The position numbers and the translations under genes were made by a program. The notes under the pieces are model-generated. The model was not told the DNA's origin, did not search any database, and saw nothing but the letters and a program-made list of their open reading frames with translations. A DNA stretch of 64,000 nucleotides from Sphingomonadales bacterium (GTDB lineage: Bacteria > Pseudomonadota > Alphaproteobacteria > SMXS01), in contig JALHLV010000008.1 in assembly GCA_022844405.1 (NCBI GenBank), positions 62,001-126,000 of the forward strand, written 5' to 3'. Shown piece after piece: positions 1-9,209 of this stretch (its first letter is position 1; each line of letters starts with the position of its first letter).

Positions 1-1
1 C

Positions 2-310
2 GGCATGAACATCTATCCGGCCGAGATCGAGGACGCGCTGGAGCACCATCCCGACGTGATGGACGTGGCGGTGTTCGGCATTCCCAGCGAGGAATGGGGC
101 GAGAGCGTCCACGCCATCGTCGTGCCGCGTCCCGGCAGCCGCCTGACGCCGCAGGAGGTGATCGCCTATGCCCGCGACCACATGGCGGGATACAAGGTGC
201 CGCGCTCGGTGGACTTCATCGACGACATCCCGCGCACCGGCTCGGGCAAGATCCTGAAGCGCGAACTGCGCGAGCCCTACTGGAAGAACCAGGCCAGCCG
301 GGTCGGTTGA
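2..310 (+). CDS. Acyl-CoA synthetase (AMP-dependent), C-terminal fragment cut by window edge
   Basis: This is the last ~102 residues of an AMP-forming acyl-CoA ligase, which makes an acyl adenylate and then the CoA thioester. The frame is open to the window edge, so the start lies outside. It begins with the GMNIYPAEIE element that opens the mobile C-terminal domain of ANL enzymes. It ends with PRTGSGKILKREL, which holds the conserved lysine used in adenylation. The typical family length is 500-560 residues, so only the AMP-binding_C domain is visible. The substrate cannot be told from this piece. The next gene is convergent, with 13 nt between the two stops. Confidence 0.93.
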   Translation, partial: GMNIYPAEIEDALEHHPDVMDVAVFGIPSEEWGESVHAIVVPRPGSRLTPQEVIAYARDHMAGYKVPRSVDFIDDIPRTGSGKILKRELREPYWKNQASRVG

Positions 311-323
311 CCCCGCACGGCTC

Positions 324-1322
324 TCAGGGGCGCACCTGATCCAGGTCGTCCTCGACCATGTCCGCGGGGTCGATGGTCTCGCCGCGCGGCGCGTGGTCGC
401 CCACCGAGGTCAGCAGGAAGAAGCCGAGATTCACCGCCTGGAACAGGGCGCCCGACACCAGGAACATGCCGGCGACGGCCGCTTCCGGCGCATCGACATA
501 ATGGGTCAGGCTCATGGCGAGGCCGACCGTCATCAGGTCCTGGTTGGGCAGGAAGGGCAGCCTCGTCAGCACCATCTGGGCGGTCAGGAACAGCAGCCAG
601 GTGAGGAACGGCACATGCGGGAACACGACCGCCCACTGTGCCGTCTGCAACAGCAATATCGCCATCACCCGCGCGGCGTGGATGAAGGTGATCCTGGCCG
701 CCATCGGGAACGGTGTGCCCATGATCCTGCGGTTGAGCCCCAGCACCACCAGCACCATCAGCACGCCGACGAGAACCGTGGCGGCGATGTAGCTGCCGGC
801 GTCGGGCTCGGCCCGGGTAATGGTGTCGAGCTGGCCGGTGGCGAAGAACGCCGCCACCAGCAGCAGCGTGAACGAGTTGGACGCCAGGCCCGACAGCAGG
901 TTGTTGTCCTTGACCATGGACAGGATCCGCCGGCCCGTGAAGTTCAGGTGGCGCTTGGCCCACAGGAACATGTAGGCCTCGCCCGAATAGCTCATCACCG
1001 CGTAGTTGTAGACGCGCTTGCGCACGAACATCGGCAGGCTGGAGAAGCCGATCGGCCAGCGCATCACCTTGTAGCTGACCAGTTCGGACACCGGGATGAC
1101 GAAGTACATCACCCCGAACAGCAGGTAGAACCAGATGGACTCGGGCAGTGAGCGGCGCACCTCGCCCCAGCCGATTTCGGACACGCGGCCGATCAGGTAG
1201 ATCACCACGCCGCCGACCAGCAGGAACTGCAGCGCCTTCAGCGCCAGCTTGACCGACCGGCGCGACAGCCACTCGTTCCATGCCGGCGCCGAGAAGATCC
1301 GCGATTTCCGCCCTGAAGCCAA
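324..1322 (-). CDS. Multi-pass inner membrane protein, flippase-like (LPG-synthase TM region type)
   Basis: 332 residues with seven or eight hydrophobic segments (about residues 28-47, 63-82, 146-163, 178-196, 205-230, 240-260 and 285-310) and an acidic, charged C-terminus. The size and spread of segments resemble the flippase-like/lysylphosphatidylglycerol-synthase TM family, but I see no single decisive motif. The start is a TTG at 1320-1322 with GGGGA shortly upstream; there is no nearby in-frame ATG. It lies 84 nt downstream of a glycosyltransferase on the same strand, so a role in moving or assembling a glycolipid is a reasonable inference. Substrate and direction are unknown. Confidence 0.6.
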   Translation of the reverse strand: MASGRKSRIFSAPAWNEWLSRRSVKLALKALQFLLVGGVVIYLIGRVSEIGWGEVRRSLPESIWFYLLFGVMYFVIPVSELVSYKVMRWPIGFSSLPMFVRKRVYNYAVMSYSGEAYMFLWAKRHLNFTGRRILSMVKDNNLLSGLASNSFTLLLVAAFFATGQLDTITRAEPDAGSYIAATVLVGVLMVLVVLGLNRRIMGTPFPMAARITFIHAARVMAILLLQTAQWAVVFPHVPFLTWLLFLTAQMVLTRLPFLPNQDLMTVGLAMSLTHYVDAPEAAVAGMFLVSGALFQAVNLGFFLLTSVGDHAPRGETIDPADMVEDDLDQVRP

Positions 1323-1406
1323 CCGCGTCCCCGTGTTTGCGCGCTGTTCGTAGTAGTTAGTGGCCGAGGGAAATACTGGATTGTCAGGTGCTTGGGAAGC
1401 CCGGCG

Positions 1407-2654
1407 TCAGGTCAGCGCGGCGTCGTCGACCAGCACGCCACGCCGGCCGGCGCCTTCGGGCGCACCGCCGACGACGTCCATGCGGTGCCTGTCGAGCACT
1501 TCGCGGTACTGCTCCACCAGCGCGTCAATCACCGTGTCCCAGGTATAGCGGCGCGACAGCTCGTGGGCGGCGGCACCCATGTCGGCGCGCAGCGCGGGGT
1601 CGGCGATCAGCCGCCTCACCGCGTCGATATAGCCGGCGTCGTCATCGGGCCGCACCAGGAAGCCCGACTCGCCATGCGCCACCAGCGACCGCGACCCGGT
1701 GGCGTCGGCGCAGACCGCCGGCAGGCCGGCCGCCATGGCTTCCAGGGTGACGATGCCGAACGTCTCGGTGACGCTGGGATTGAGGAACAGGTCCGATGAC
1801 GCATAGGCCCGCGCCAGGGCATCGCCGCCGAGATGGCCGGTGAACACGGCGTCCTCGGGCAGCTGCTCGCGGAACCGGACCCGCTCGGGACCGTCGCCGA
1901 CCACCAGCACCCGGTGCGCCGCGCCGCATTGGCGCAGGCCGGCGACCGTTCGGGCGAAGGAATCGATGCCTTTCTCCAGCACCAGCCGGCCGACGAAGGC
2001 AACGACCGGCTCGGCGTCGCCGAACCCCAGCGCGCGCCGCCATTCCAGGTCACGCCTGCCCGGATTAAAGCGGTCGGCGTCGACGCCCCGGCTCCAGATC
2101 CGCACGTCGCGGGCCATGCCCTGGTCGCGCAGCACCTGAGCGGTCGACTCGGACGGCACATAGACATGCTCGCATGGCCGGTAGAAGTGCCGGAGATAGC
2201 GCGTCACACCGCTTTCCAGCCATGCCATGTGGTAATAGCGGAAATAGGTGTCGTAGCGGGTGTGGAACGAGGCGACCAGCGGCACCCGCCACCGCCGCGC
2301 CAGGCCGCGCGCGGCGTAGCCCAGCAGGTCGGGCGCGGACAGATGGAACAGCGTCGGCCGGAACGCCTCGAGCCGACGGCGCTGCGCGCGCGGCAGGCCG
2401 AGCGCCACGCGGTATTCCGAGCGACCCGGAAAGCCGATCGAGGGCACCGAGACCAGGGTGCCGGCAGGCTCGAAGGCCGGCGGGTCGGCGGTCGGCGAAA
2501 ACACAATCGCTTCAATGCCTTGGCGCTCGAGATGGGCGACCAGGTGGTTGAGGGCAACGGCAGCGCCATCGGTAACGTAGTTATAGTTACCCGAGAACAG
2601 CGCGACGCGGAGCGGTTGATCTGGCATGGCCGGTTGCGGAATCCTGTTCGGCAT
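1407..2654 (-). CDS. GT4-family glycosyltransferase (MgtA / alpha-mannosyltransferase-like)
   Basis: About 415 residues with the GT-B two-domain layout. The N-terminal half starts with RVALFSGNYNYVTDGAAV, the acceptor-side loop of diacylglycerol/phosphatidylinositol-type glycosyltransferases. The C-terminal half has FVGRLVLEKGID, VVGDGPER and the nucleotide-sugar signature ETFGIVTLEAMAAGLP, which contains the EX7E pair. Retaining transfer of a hexose to a lipid or lipid-linked acceptor is the family expectation. The start was set at ATG 2652-2654, with ATG 2625-2627 as the alternative. The frame is open further upstream but reads as non-coding. It is followed by a flippase-like membrane gene. 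The 284 nt between this start and the divergent response regulator must hold both promoters. Confidence 0.85.
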   Translation of the reverse strand: MPNRIPQPAMPDQPLRVALFSGNYNYVTDGAAVALNHLVAHLERQGIEAIVFSPTADPPAFEPAGTLVSVPSIGFPGRSEYRVALGLPRAQRRRLEAFRPTLFHLSAPDLLGYAARGLARRWRVPLVASFHTRYDTYFRYYHMAWLESGVTRYLRHFYRPCEHVYVPSESTAQVLRDQGMARDVRIWSRGVDADRFNPGRRDLEWRRALGFGDAEPVVAFVGRLVLEKGIDSFARTVAGLRQCGAAHRVLVVGDGPERVRFREQLPEDAVFTGHLGGDALARAYASSDLFLNPSVTETFGIVTLEAMAAGLPAVCADATGSRSLVAHGESGFLVRPDDDAGYIDAVRRLIADPALRADMGAAAHELSRRYTWDTVIDALVEQYREVLDRHRMDVVGGAPEGAGRRGVLVDDAALT

Positions 2655-2938
2655 GGGATCCATATTACGGCATCGGCGACCGCCGGAACAATGGACCGAG
2701 ACGGAAGCGGTCCGGCGCCGGGCGTGGTGATGGCACAAACCGCCATCTCCTCGTCGACCCACCAACATCCGGCGACGCGGCTGGTTCCGCGAATACCTCT
2801 TTCGGTTGCACGGTTTTTGCCATCCGCCTCGCGGCAGGGTAGACTGGGCGCGCCGGAGCCGTGGGGGCGGAACCGGCATGGACGCTTCGGGGCGGCAGTG
2901 CCCCGGACATCATCAATACCAGGGCGAGGCCGTCGTTG

Positions 2939-3652
2939 GTGGGTGCTGGAACTGTCATCGCTCTGATCGAGGACGATCCCGCGCTCTCGCGGGCCATGTC
3001 CGAGTATCTGTCGGTTTCGGGCTTCGCCGTCGTCACCGGCGCATCGTGCCGCGACGCCAGGACGCTGTCCGGATCGCACCATGTCGATCTGTTCATCCTC
3101 GACCGCAACCTGCCGGACGGCGACGGACTGTCGCTGGCGGGGTATCTGCGCCGCGTGTCCGATGCGTCGATCATCATCCTGTCCGGCAAGGGCGAGGTGA
3201 ACGCCCGCATCGAGGGCCTCAATTCCGGCGCCGACGACTATCTGGTCAAGCCGGCGGCGCCAGAGGAACTGCTCGCGCGGGTCAACGCGGTGGTCCGCCG
3301 CTCGCGGGCCGGACGCAACCAGGGCGGGACCGCGGCCAATGTGTGGCGGGTGAACAACCTGACGCTCGATCCGGTGAACAACCAGCTCGGCGGCGCCGAG
3401 CAAACCCGTGCCGACCTCACCGAGACCGAGACCCTGATCCTGTCGCGGCTGATCCAGAGCCAGGACGAGTTGGTCGACAAGAACAGCCTGAGCCTGTTCG
3501 CGCTGGGCCGGCCATGGCATCCGGAGGATCGGAGCATCGACGTGCATCTCGCCCGTCTGCGCCGCAAGTTCCGCGACGTCGGCCTGAACGAGAACACCAT
3601 CCACACGGTGCGCGGCAAGGGCTACCGCTTCGTCAGCGCCGCCACCGGCTGA
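2939..3652 (+). CDS. OmpR/PhoB-family response regulator
   Basis: 237 residues. The receiver domain starts at IALIEDDPALS; the phosphoacceptor is Asp55 in FILDRNLPDGDG and the conserved lysine is Lys104 in YLVKPAAP. The C-terminal half (about residues 135-235) is a winged-helix DNA-binding domain ending in TVRGKGYRFVS. I chose GTG 2939 because AGGGCGAGG lies about 10 nt upstream and the receiver then starts at its usual distance. ATG 2861 in the same frame would add 26 residues of low-complexity sequence. No histidine kinase is in the same operon; the big hybrid kinase is convergent and has its own receiver. Targets are unknown. Confidence 0.88.
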   Translation: MGAGTVIALIEDDPALSRAMSEYLSVSGFAVVTGASCRDARTLSGSHHVDLFILDRNLPDGDGLSLAGYLRRVSDASIIILSGKGEVNARIEGLNSGADDYLVKPAAPEELLARVNAVVRRSRAGRNQGGTAANVWRVNNLTLDPVNNQLGGAEQTRADLTETETLILSRLIQSQDELVDKNSLSLFALGRPWHPEDRSIDVHLARLRRKFRDVGLNENTIHTVRGKGYRFVSAATG

Positions 3653-3977
3653 ACCCGTACCCACGGAAGACCGGCGGGATCCACCGTGGTCGAGGCCGGG
3701 GGGAGTGGCCTCGTGTGGATCCCGCCGCTTGGGGGCCCGGTAAACTGTCTGGCGACCGCGACCTTGCGGGTCATTCCTTCCGGTGGAATGTCCGGTTCAG
3801 GGCCGGAGGCCTTGCGTCCCGCCGTTCCGGGCGGCTCGCCATTGGTAGCAACCAAGAAATTGCAGTTTTCATTTAGGGATTCTGAGAAGATGTGTTCAAG
3901 TCTAAATCAGTCTAAAAAGGCCAAAACATGGTTAAGATTTGTTGCTTCCCGGCGAATTAAACAAAATTAACGATAAA
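3653..3977. other. Convergent intergenic region, 325 nt
   Basis: This region lies between the stop of the response regulator and the stop of the hybrid kinase. It holds a long hairpin (listed separately) just after the regulator gene. From about 3850 to 3977 there is a markedly AT-rich stretch with short A and T runs. No convincing gene is seen. Confidence 0.6.
3673..3726. terminator. Long two-tier hairpin after the response regulator gene
   Basis: A perfect 12-bp outer stem (GGCGGGATCCAC at 3673-3684 against 3715-3726) encloses an inner CGAGGCC/GGCCTCG stem (3691-3697 against 3707-3713). It sits 20 nt past the regulator stop, between convergent genes. There is no T-run directly after it, so an intrinsic terminator or mRNA 3'-end stabiliser is inferred only from position. 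Confidence 0.55.
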
Positions 3978-6900
3978 TCAAGGGTTTCTATTGGGATCAA
4001 GCGCTTCGCGAAGCTTTTCGGCCAACTGGCTGCGCGGGAACGGCTTGGACAGCAGCACCACGCCCTCGTCCAGGCGGCCATGGTGGATGATGGCGTTTTC
4101 GGTGTAGCCGGACATGAACAGCGTCTTGATCCCCGGCAAGCGCGCGCCGATGGCATCGGAGACCTGCCGCCCGGTCATGCCCTTGGGCAGGACGATGTCG
4201 GCGAGCAGCAGGTCGGGCCTGATGCCGTCCTGGACGAGCTGGATCGCCTCGGGTCCGTCCGATGCGACGACGACGGCATAGCCGAGCGACCGCAACAGCG
4301 CCGTCACGGTCTGGCGCACGGCCGGATCATCCTCGATCAGCAGGATCATCTCGTCGCCCGTCCGCACGGCCGGCTCGGCTGGCTTGGGCTTGTCGGCCGG
4401 GATGCCGCGCCGTTCGCGCGGGAAATAGATCTTGATCGTCGTGCCCTCGCCCGGCTCGCTGTAGAGCTTCACGTGGCCGCCCGACTGCTTGACGAAGCCA
4501 TAGGTCATGCTGAGGCCCAGGCCGCTGCCGCGCCCCACGTCCTTGGTGGTGAAGAACGGCTCGAACGCCCGCGCCAGCACCTGCGGCGTCATGCCTGTGC
4601 CGGTGTCGGTGACCGCCAGCATGACGTAGTCGCCGGGCTCGACCTCGCCATGGGTCGCGGCGTAGTGCTCGTCGAGCTGGGTGTTCACGGTCTCGACGGT
4701 GATCCGGCCCCCCAACGGCATGGCGTCGCGCGCGTTCACCGCCAGGTTCATCAGCACGTTCTCGAGCTGGGCGCGGTCGACCTCGACCGGCCAGACATTG
4801 GGCTCCAGCACGCTTTCGACGGCGATCTGTTCGCCCAGCGTGCGGCGGAGGATGCGTACCGTGTCGATGACCAGGCCGTTGATGTCGAGCACCTTGGGCT
4901 GCAGCGGCTGGCGGCGCGAGAAGGCGAGCAGGCGGCCGGTCAGTTCGGCGCCTCGGGCGACCGAGGCCAGCGCGGCGTCGGCGTACTCGTTGCCGTCCGG
5001 GTCGTGCTCGACCATCTCCTTGAGCATTTCCAGGTTCACCTGCATGGCCATCAGCAGGTTGTTGAAATCGTGGGCGACGCCGCCTGTGAGCTGGCCGATG
5101 GTCTCCAGCCGCTGTACCTGCTGCAGCTTGGCTTCGGCGCGCTTGCGCTCGGTGATGTCCTGGATGGCGGCGACGAAGGCACTGCGGCCGCCGATGTCCA
5201 TGGCGGTGACCGACATCTCGACTGGCGTCGGCTCGCGGTCGGCGCGCGGTACGGTGAACTCGCACAGCACGCCCAGGCCGGCCTTGGCCTGGCCGGCGCC
5301 GTCCCCGACCGGCGGCAGCAGCATGGCGGCGCAGGTCTCGCGCTCGGCGGGCAGGAACAGGTCCGCCAGTTCGCGGCCGCGGAGCACGGTCTCGTCCATG
5401 CCGAAGATGTGCCCGGCTTCCGGATTGAGCGACACCATGCGGCCGTCCTCGTCCAGCGTGACGATGCCGATGGACGCGGCCTCCATGACCGCCCGGGTCC
5501 GCGCTTCGCTGTCGCGCAGCGACTGCTCGGCCTGGCGCAATTCGGTGAGGTCGCGCCCGGAGCTGAGCACGCCGACGACGGCCCCGTCGTCGTCCAGCAG
5601 CGGCGAGGTGATCCAGTCGATCAGCCGTTCCTCGCCCGCGCGGGTGACGACATAGCCTTCGCGGCGTACAAACGCCTCGCTGGTCGACACCATCAGTTCC
5701 TGAAAGCCCTTGCCCAGCGCGGCGCGGCGCGGCGCGGGCACGGCGACGTCGTACCAGTCGAGGCCAAGCAGCTCTTCCTCCGAATAGCCCAGCAGCTCGC
5801 GGCCCTGCCGATTGATCAGGGTGATCCTGGCTTCGGAATCGAGCGCGATGATGATCGCGCCGGCGATGTCCAGGTAGCGTTCCGCCCGGCGCCGCGCCTC
5901 GCGCGCCTGGTCCTCGGCCTGCTTGATGCGGGTGACGTCCTGGATGATGCCGGTCATGCCGGTGACGCGGCCGGCCTCGTCGCGCTCGACGTAGTTGACG
6001 GTCTGGACATGCAGCATGCCGCGCGTGGGCGACAGGAAGCGGTACGTGGTTTCGTCCTTTTCCGCCCGCCCCTTGATCAGCGCGCGGGCGCCGTCGTCGA
6101 TGGCCTTCCAGTCGTCCGGGTGGATCAGCTTTCGGCCCTGAACGGCGTCGAACGAGGCGTATTCCTCGCCCAGCCCCAGGATTTCGCGGGTATGGGCCGG
6201 CATGCTGTAGCGGCCGGTCGATGCGTCGTAGGAGGTTTCGCCCATGCGCGCCATGGCCTGCGCCTGCCGGAGCTGCCGCTCGCTGCGGGCAAGGTCGCGC
6301 AGCGCCGCGTTGCGTTCGGTCACGTCCATGTACGAGGCGATGATCAACGGCTCCTCGCCATCGGCGCGGTGCACGGTGGCTGTCACCAGGACATCGACGG
6401 GCTCGCCATCGGTACGCCTGATCGGCAGTTCGCCGTCCCAGCGGCCCGGCTCGCCGGCAAGGGCGCCGAACGCCGCGCTGGCGGCCTCGGGATCGCGCAC
6501 GGTCTCCAGCGCGTTGACCTTCCTCAGCGCCTCCTGGCTGTCGATGCGGAGCATGTCGAGGAACGCCTGGTTGCCGTAGACGAAATAGCCGTCCATGCCG
6601 GCCATGGCGACCGCGCCCACCGAGGTCTGCAGCGCGCTGTCGCGCAGGGCGATCTCACGGTCGGCGGCCTTGCGGGCGGTGATGTCCTGCACCGCGCCGT
6701 TCAGCCGCACCAGCCTGCCGGCATCGTTGGTGAACCTCTGGGCATAGGAGCGGATCCAGATACCCTCGCGGCCCGGCCGCACCAACCGCATCTCGGTCTC
6801 GACCCATTCGACCTCGCCGGCCTGGAGTTCTTCCAGGCTGGCCGCCACGCGCGGCGCGTCCTCCGGATGAACCCGGCCCATCAGTTCATCGAGCCGCAGC

Positions 6901-8216
6901 GACTGACGCGTGGCCGGGAAGCCATAGATACGCAACATTTCGGGAGAACAGCTCAGCGTCTCGCTGCCCACATCCCACTCCCAGCTGCCCACCTGGGCAA
7001 TCTGCTGCGCTACCAGCAGGTTGCGCTCGCTGTTCTGCAGCGCGGTCTCGGCGCGCTTCAACTCGGTGACATCGCGGGTGGTGCCGACGATCCGCAACGG
7101 TTCGCCCTGCGTGCCGCCGAGCACCTTGCCATAGGAGCTGAGCCAGATGGTGCGCCCGTCGGGCAGCCGGGTCCGCAGGGTCAGGTCGTAGATCGACCGG
7201 CGGCCGGCGCTGATCTCTTCCAGCATGCGCTGGAGCTTCCTGCGTGTGTCCGGCGGAAACGCGAGCAACCATTCGTCGAGGTCCTCGGTCGATGGCCGGC
7301 CCGTGCGGCCGATCAGCCGCTCCAGATTCTCGTCGCCGAGGATGCGGCGCTCGCGGGGATAGATTTCCCATGCTGCCGTCCCCGAGACCTCGCTGGCGAG
7401 CCGGTAGCGACGGTGCACCGTGGACAGCTCGCGCTCCTTGCGGCGCAGCTCCGTGACGTCCTGCATGGCGCCGATCACCGACAGCGGGCTGCCGTCGGCG
7501 CCGCGGGTGATCTCGGCGATGACGCGGACGTCGAGGATGGAGCCGTCGTCGCGCAGCATGCGCATCTCGATGTCGTAGGGAATCTCGCCCTTCAGCGCCC
7601 GCGCGACCTGAGCCTTGACCGCGTCCCGGTCGTCGGGATGCACCAGCCGGGTCCAGCTCGGCCGATCGCCGGCGGCGCGCTCGTGTTCGAGCCCCAGCAG
7701 GATGGAAAGGCCCTCGCTCCAGGTCACGACGTTGGTGGCGACATCCCATTCCCAGGCGCCCGACCGGCTGACGATCTCGGCACGGTGAAGCCGATCGGCC
7801 TCGGCCGCGACCTGCTCCTCCAGCATGCGCTGACGGGTCAGCACCTCGGAGAACATGATCATGCCGCCGATCTCGCCCCGTGCGTCGTGCCACGGGACAT
7901 ATTCCCACTTCACCGTCAGCCGCGCGCCGCTGGGCAGCACGTAGTCGTCCGACCCCAGGCTCATGGTCTCGCCGGCCAGGCAGCGCCGGTGCCGGTCGCG
8001 GCGCGTCTCGTCGAGGTCGGGAAAGATTTCGTAGTGGAACCGGCCGATGACCTCCCTGCCCTTCAGCTCCAGGTCCTCGTACCAGCGCTCGCTGACCGCA
8101 AGGTACCGCATGTCGCGGTCGAGCACGGCGACGCAGGCCGACATGTGCCGGAGGAACAGCTGCCACAACTCGGGACTTGCCGGCATGGACTGGAACAGGC
8201 GCGCATCCGGGCTCAT
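3978..8216 (-). CDS. Soluble hybrid histidine kinase with eight PAS domains and a C-terminal receiver
   Basis: 1412 residues with no membrane segment and no signal peptide, so a cytoplasmic sensor. Eight PAS/PAC units of about 110-125 residues run from residue ~20 to ~1035. Most end in the PAC-type tail seen as MQDVTELRR, TRDVTELKR, VQDITARKA, IQDVTRIKQ or IQDITERKR. The kinase core follows, with His1049 in GGVAHDFNNLL, an N-box at NLAVNARDAM, and G-boxes at DTGTGM and GRGSGLGLS. A receiver ends the protein with Asp1340 in LLLADIVLP. The start at ATG 8214-8216 has AGGG about 10 nt upstream; the frame is open to 8276 but reads as non-coding. Such kinases usually autophosphorylate and pass phosphate to the attached receiver or an Hpt protein. 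The signal is unknown, and no LOV cysteine motif or haem-binding motif was obvious. Confidence 0.92.
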   Translation of the reverse strand: MSPDARLFQSMPASPELWQLFLRHMSACVAVLDRDMRYLAVSERWYEDLELKGREVIGRFHYEIFPDLDETRRDRHRRCLAGETMSLGSDDYVLPSGARLTVKWEYVPWHDARGEIGGMIMFSEVLTRQRMLEEQVAAEADRLHRAEIVSRSGAWEWDVATNVVTWSEGLSILLGLEHERAAGDRPSWTRLVHPDDRDAVKAQVARALKGEIPYDIEMRMLRDDGSILDVRVIAEITRGADGSPLSVIGAMQDVTELRRKERELSTVHRRYRLASEVSGTAAWEIYPRERRILGDENLERLIGRTGRPSTEDLDEWLLAFPPDTRRKLQRMLEEISAGRRSIYDLTLRTRLPDGRTIWLSSYGKVLGGTQGEPLRIVGTTRDVTELKRAETALQNSERNLLVAQQIAQVGSWEWDVGSETLSCSPEMLRIYGFPATRQSLRLDELMGRVHPEDAPRVAASLEELQAGEVEWVETEMRLVRPGREGIWIRSYAQRFTNDAGRLVRLNGAVQDITARKAADREIALRDSALQTSVGAVAMAGMDGYFVYGNQAFLDMLRIDSQEALRKVNALETVRDPEAASAAFGALAGEPGRWDGELPIRRTDGEPVDVLVTATVHRADGEEPLIIASYMDVTERNAALRDLARSERQLRQAQAMARMGETSYDASTGRYSMPAHTREILGLGEEYASFDAVQGRKLIHPDDWKAIDDGARALIKGRAEKDETTYRFLSPTRGMLHVQTVNYVERDEAGRVTGMTGIIQDVTRIKQAEDQAREARRRAERYLDIAGAIIIALDSEARITLINRQGRELLGYSEEELLGLDWYDVAVPAPRRAALGKGFQELMVSTSEAFVRREGYVVTRAGEERLIDWITSPLLDDDGAVVGVLSSGRDLTELRQAEQSLRDSEARTRAVMEAASIGIVTLDEDGRMVSLNPEAGHIFGMDETVLRGRELADLFLPAERETCAAMLLPPVGDGAGQAKAGLGVLCEFTVPRADREPTPVEMSVTAMDIGGRSAFVAAIQDITERKRAEAKLQQVQRLETIGQLTGGVAHDFNNLLMAMQVNLEMLKEMVEHDPDGNEYADAALASVARGAELTGRLLAFSRRQPLQPKVLDINGLVIDTVRILRRTLGEQIAVESVLEPNVWPVEVDRAQLENVLMNLAVNARDAMPLGGRITVETVNTQLDEHYAATHGEVEPGDYVMLAVTDTGTGMTPQVLARAFEPFFTTKDVGRGSGLGLSMTYGFVKQSGGHVKLYSEPGEGTTIKIYFPRERRGIPADKPKPAEPAVRTGDEMILLIEDDPAVRQTVTALLRSLGYAVVVASDGPEAIQLVQDGIRPDLLLADIVLPKGMTGRQVSDAIGARLPGIKTLFMSGYTENAIIHHGRLDEGVVLLSKPFPRSQLAEKLREALDPNRNP

Positions 8217-8433
8217 GCGGCGACCCTGGCGCAAGGCGTAGCGTCGGCGCGCGACTGCCCACGCAGCCCAAGCCATGCGCCATCATCGCCACAGTTCAAC
8301 CCCAGACCCTCCCGGACCAAAGCAGGCCTTCAAGCGGGGCCGGCGCGCGCCCTGCCCAAACCTCCGCGCGCCGCTCTTCGCGCGATAGTGCACTCAGTTG
8401 CCCGGAGCGTAAAGCCCCGCGCCATAAGGACGA

Positions 8434-9060
8434 TCAGACAACCTGCTTGAAAAGCTGCTGGAAATCCTCGGTGGTGTTGACCTTGGGGTACGGCGCGTCG
8501 GGAACGCGCACGCCGAGGAAACCGCACAGCGGCTCCCAGCCGTCCGATGGCTGGAACACCAGCAGGCGATCCTTCGGGATCACCTGCCGCACCGTCTCGT
8601 TGTGGCGGTTGTAGACCGAGATGCAATGGGCACGGTCGTCGATGTTGCCGCCGAAGGTGTTTTCCACCACCAGCTTGCGCGCCATGCTCATCTGCGTTTT
8701 CAGATTGGGCGGCGCGTCCGGGCGTTCCATTCGCATGGCCCGGAAGATGGTGTTCTGGCAGCTATCGTACCATTTGCCGGCGTCGCGCAGGCTGAGCAGC
8801 ACCTTGGCGTCGGGATAGAGGTCGGCCAGCTCGCGGTAGTAGTTGCAGGCCGGCCAGTCGACCGTCGCCCGGTAGCCCTTGAACACCGCCTCCCAATCGG
8901 GCGTGCCACCGTGGGCGATATCGCTCCAGATGCCGCCAAAGCCGTGATGCATGACTTCGATCATGTGGTAGCACGGATCGAAGCCGAGTGTCTCGAGCGC
9001 TCCCTTGAGCGACAGCGTGCCGGTGCGGCCGAAGCCCGCGCCGATGACCGAAAGGGCCAT
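8434..9060 (-). CDS. Sulfotransferase-family protein
   Basis: 208 residues. The N-terminal IGAGFGRTGTLSLKGAL is the 5'-phosphosulfate-binding loop of the P-loop sulfotransferase fold (Sulfotransfer_4-like group). A second conserved piece, KVLLSLRDAGKWYDS, corresponds to the 3'-phosphate-binding strand and helix. The predicted reaction is transfer of sulfate from PAPS to a hydroxyl on a small molecule, but members of this group are rarely characterised. The start at ATG 9058-9060 has a strong GGGGGAGAG about 4 nt upstream; the open frame above it is not coding. It is divergent from the SDR and Baeyer-Villiger genes, with 149 nt between starts. Confidence 0.85.
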   Translation of the reverse strand: MALSVIGAGFGRTGTLSLKGALETLGFDPCYHMIEVMHHGFGGIWSDIAHGGTPDWEAVFKGYRATVDWPACNYYRELADLYPDAKVLLSLRDAGKWYDSCQNTIFRAMRMERPDAPPNLKTQMSMARKLVVENTFGGNIDDRAHCISVYNRHNETVRQVIPKDRLLVFQPSDGWEPLCGFLGVRVPDAPYPKVNTTEDFQQLFKQVV

Positions 9061-9209
9061 GTCTCTCCCCCATACGTTGTTGTGCCCAACCTTAGCGCAG
9101 GATTGGGCGGGCGCCACGCGGATAAATCCATGGAGCCGTTCGACGGATTGACGCATCCTGACCGCGCGGGGAGGGAGACCCGCACGGTTCATCATACGGG
9201 GAGAGATGC

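Noticed and set aside
2204-3664. Open frame running through both the response regulator and the glycosyltransferase on the minus strand
   Set aside because: It joins two unrelated gene shadows and has no start or domain support.
3850-3977. AT-rich stretch considered as an origin or attachment site
   Set aside because: No iterated boxes, no direct repeats and no integrase or replication gene nearby; it sits between two convergent gene ends.
3939-8450. Very long open frame (about 1500 codons) antisense to the hybrid kinase
   Set aside because: High-GC codon bias leaves the opposite frame free of stops. Its translation is low-complexity (His, Arg, Ala, Gly, Gln-rich) with no motif, while the other strand has full PAS/kinase/receiver signatures.
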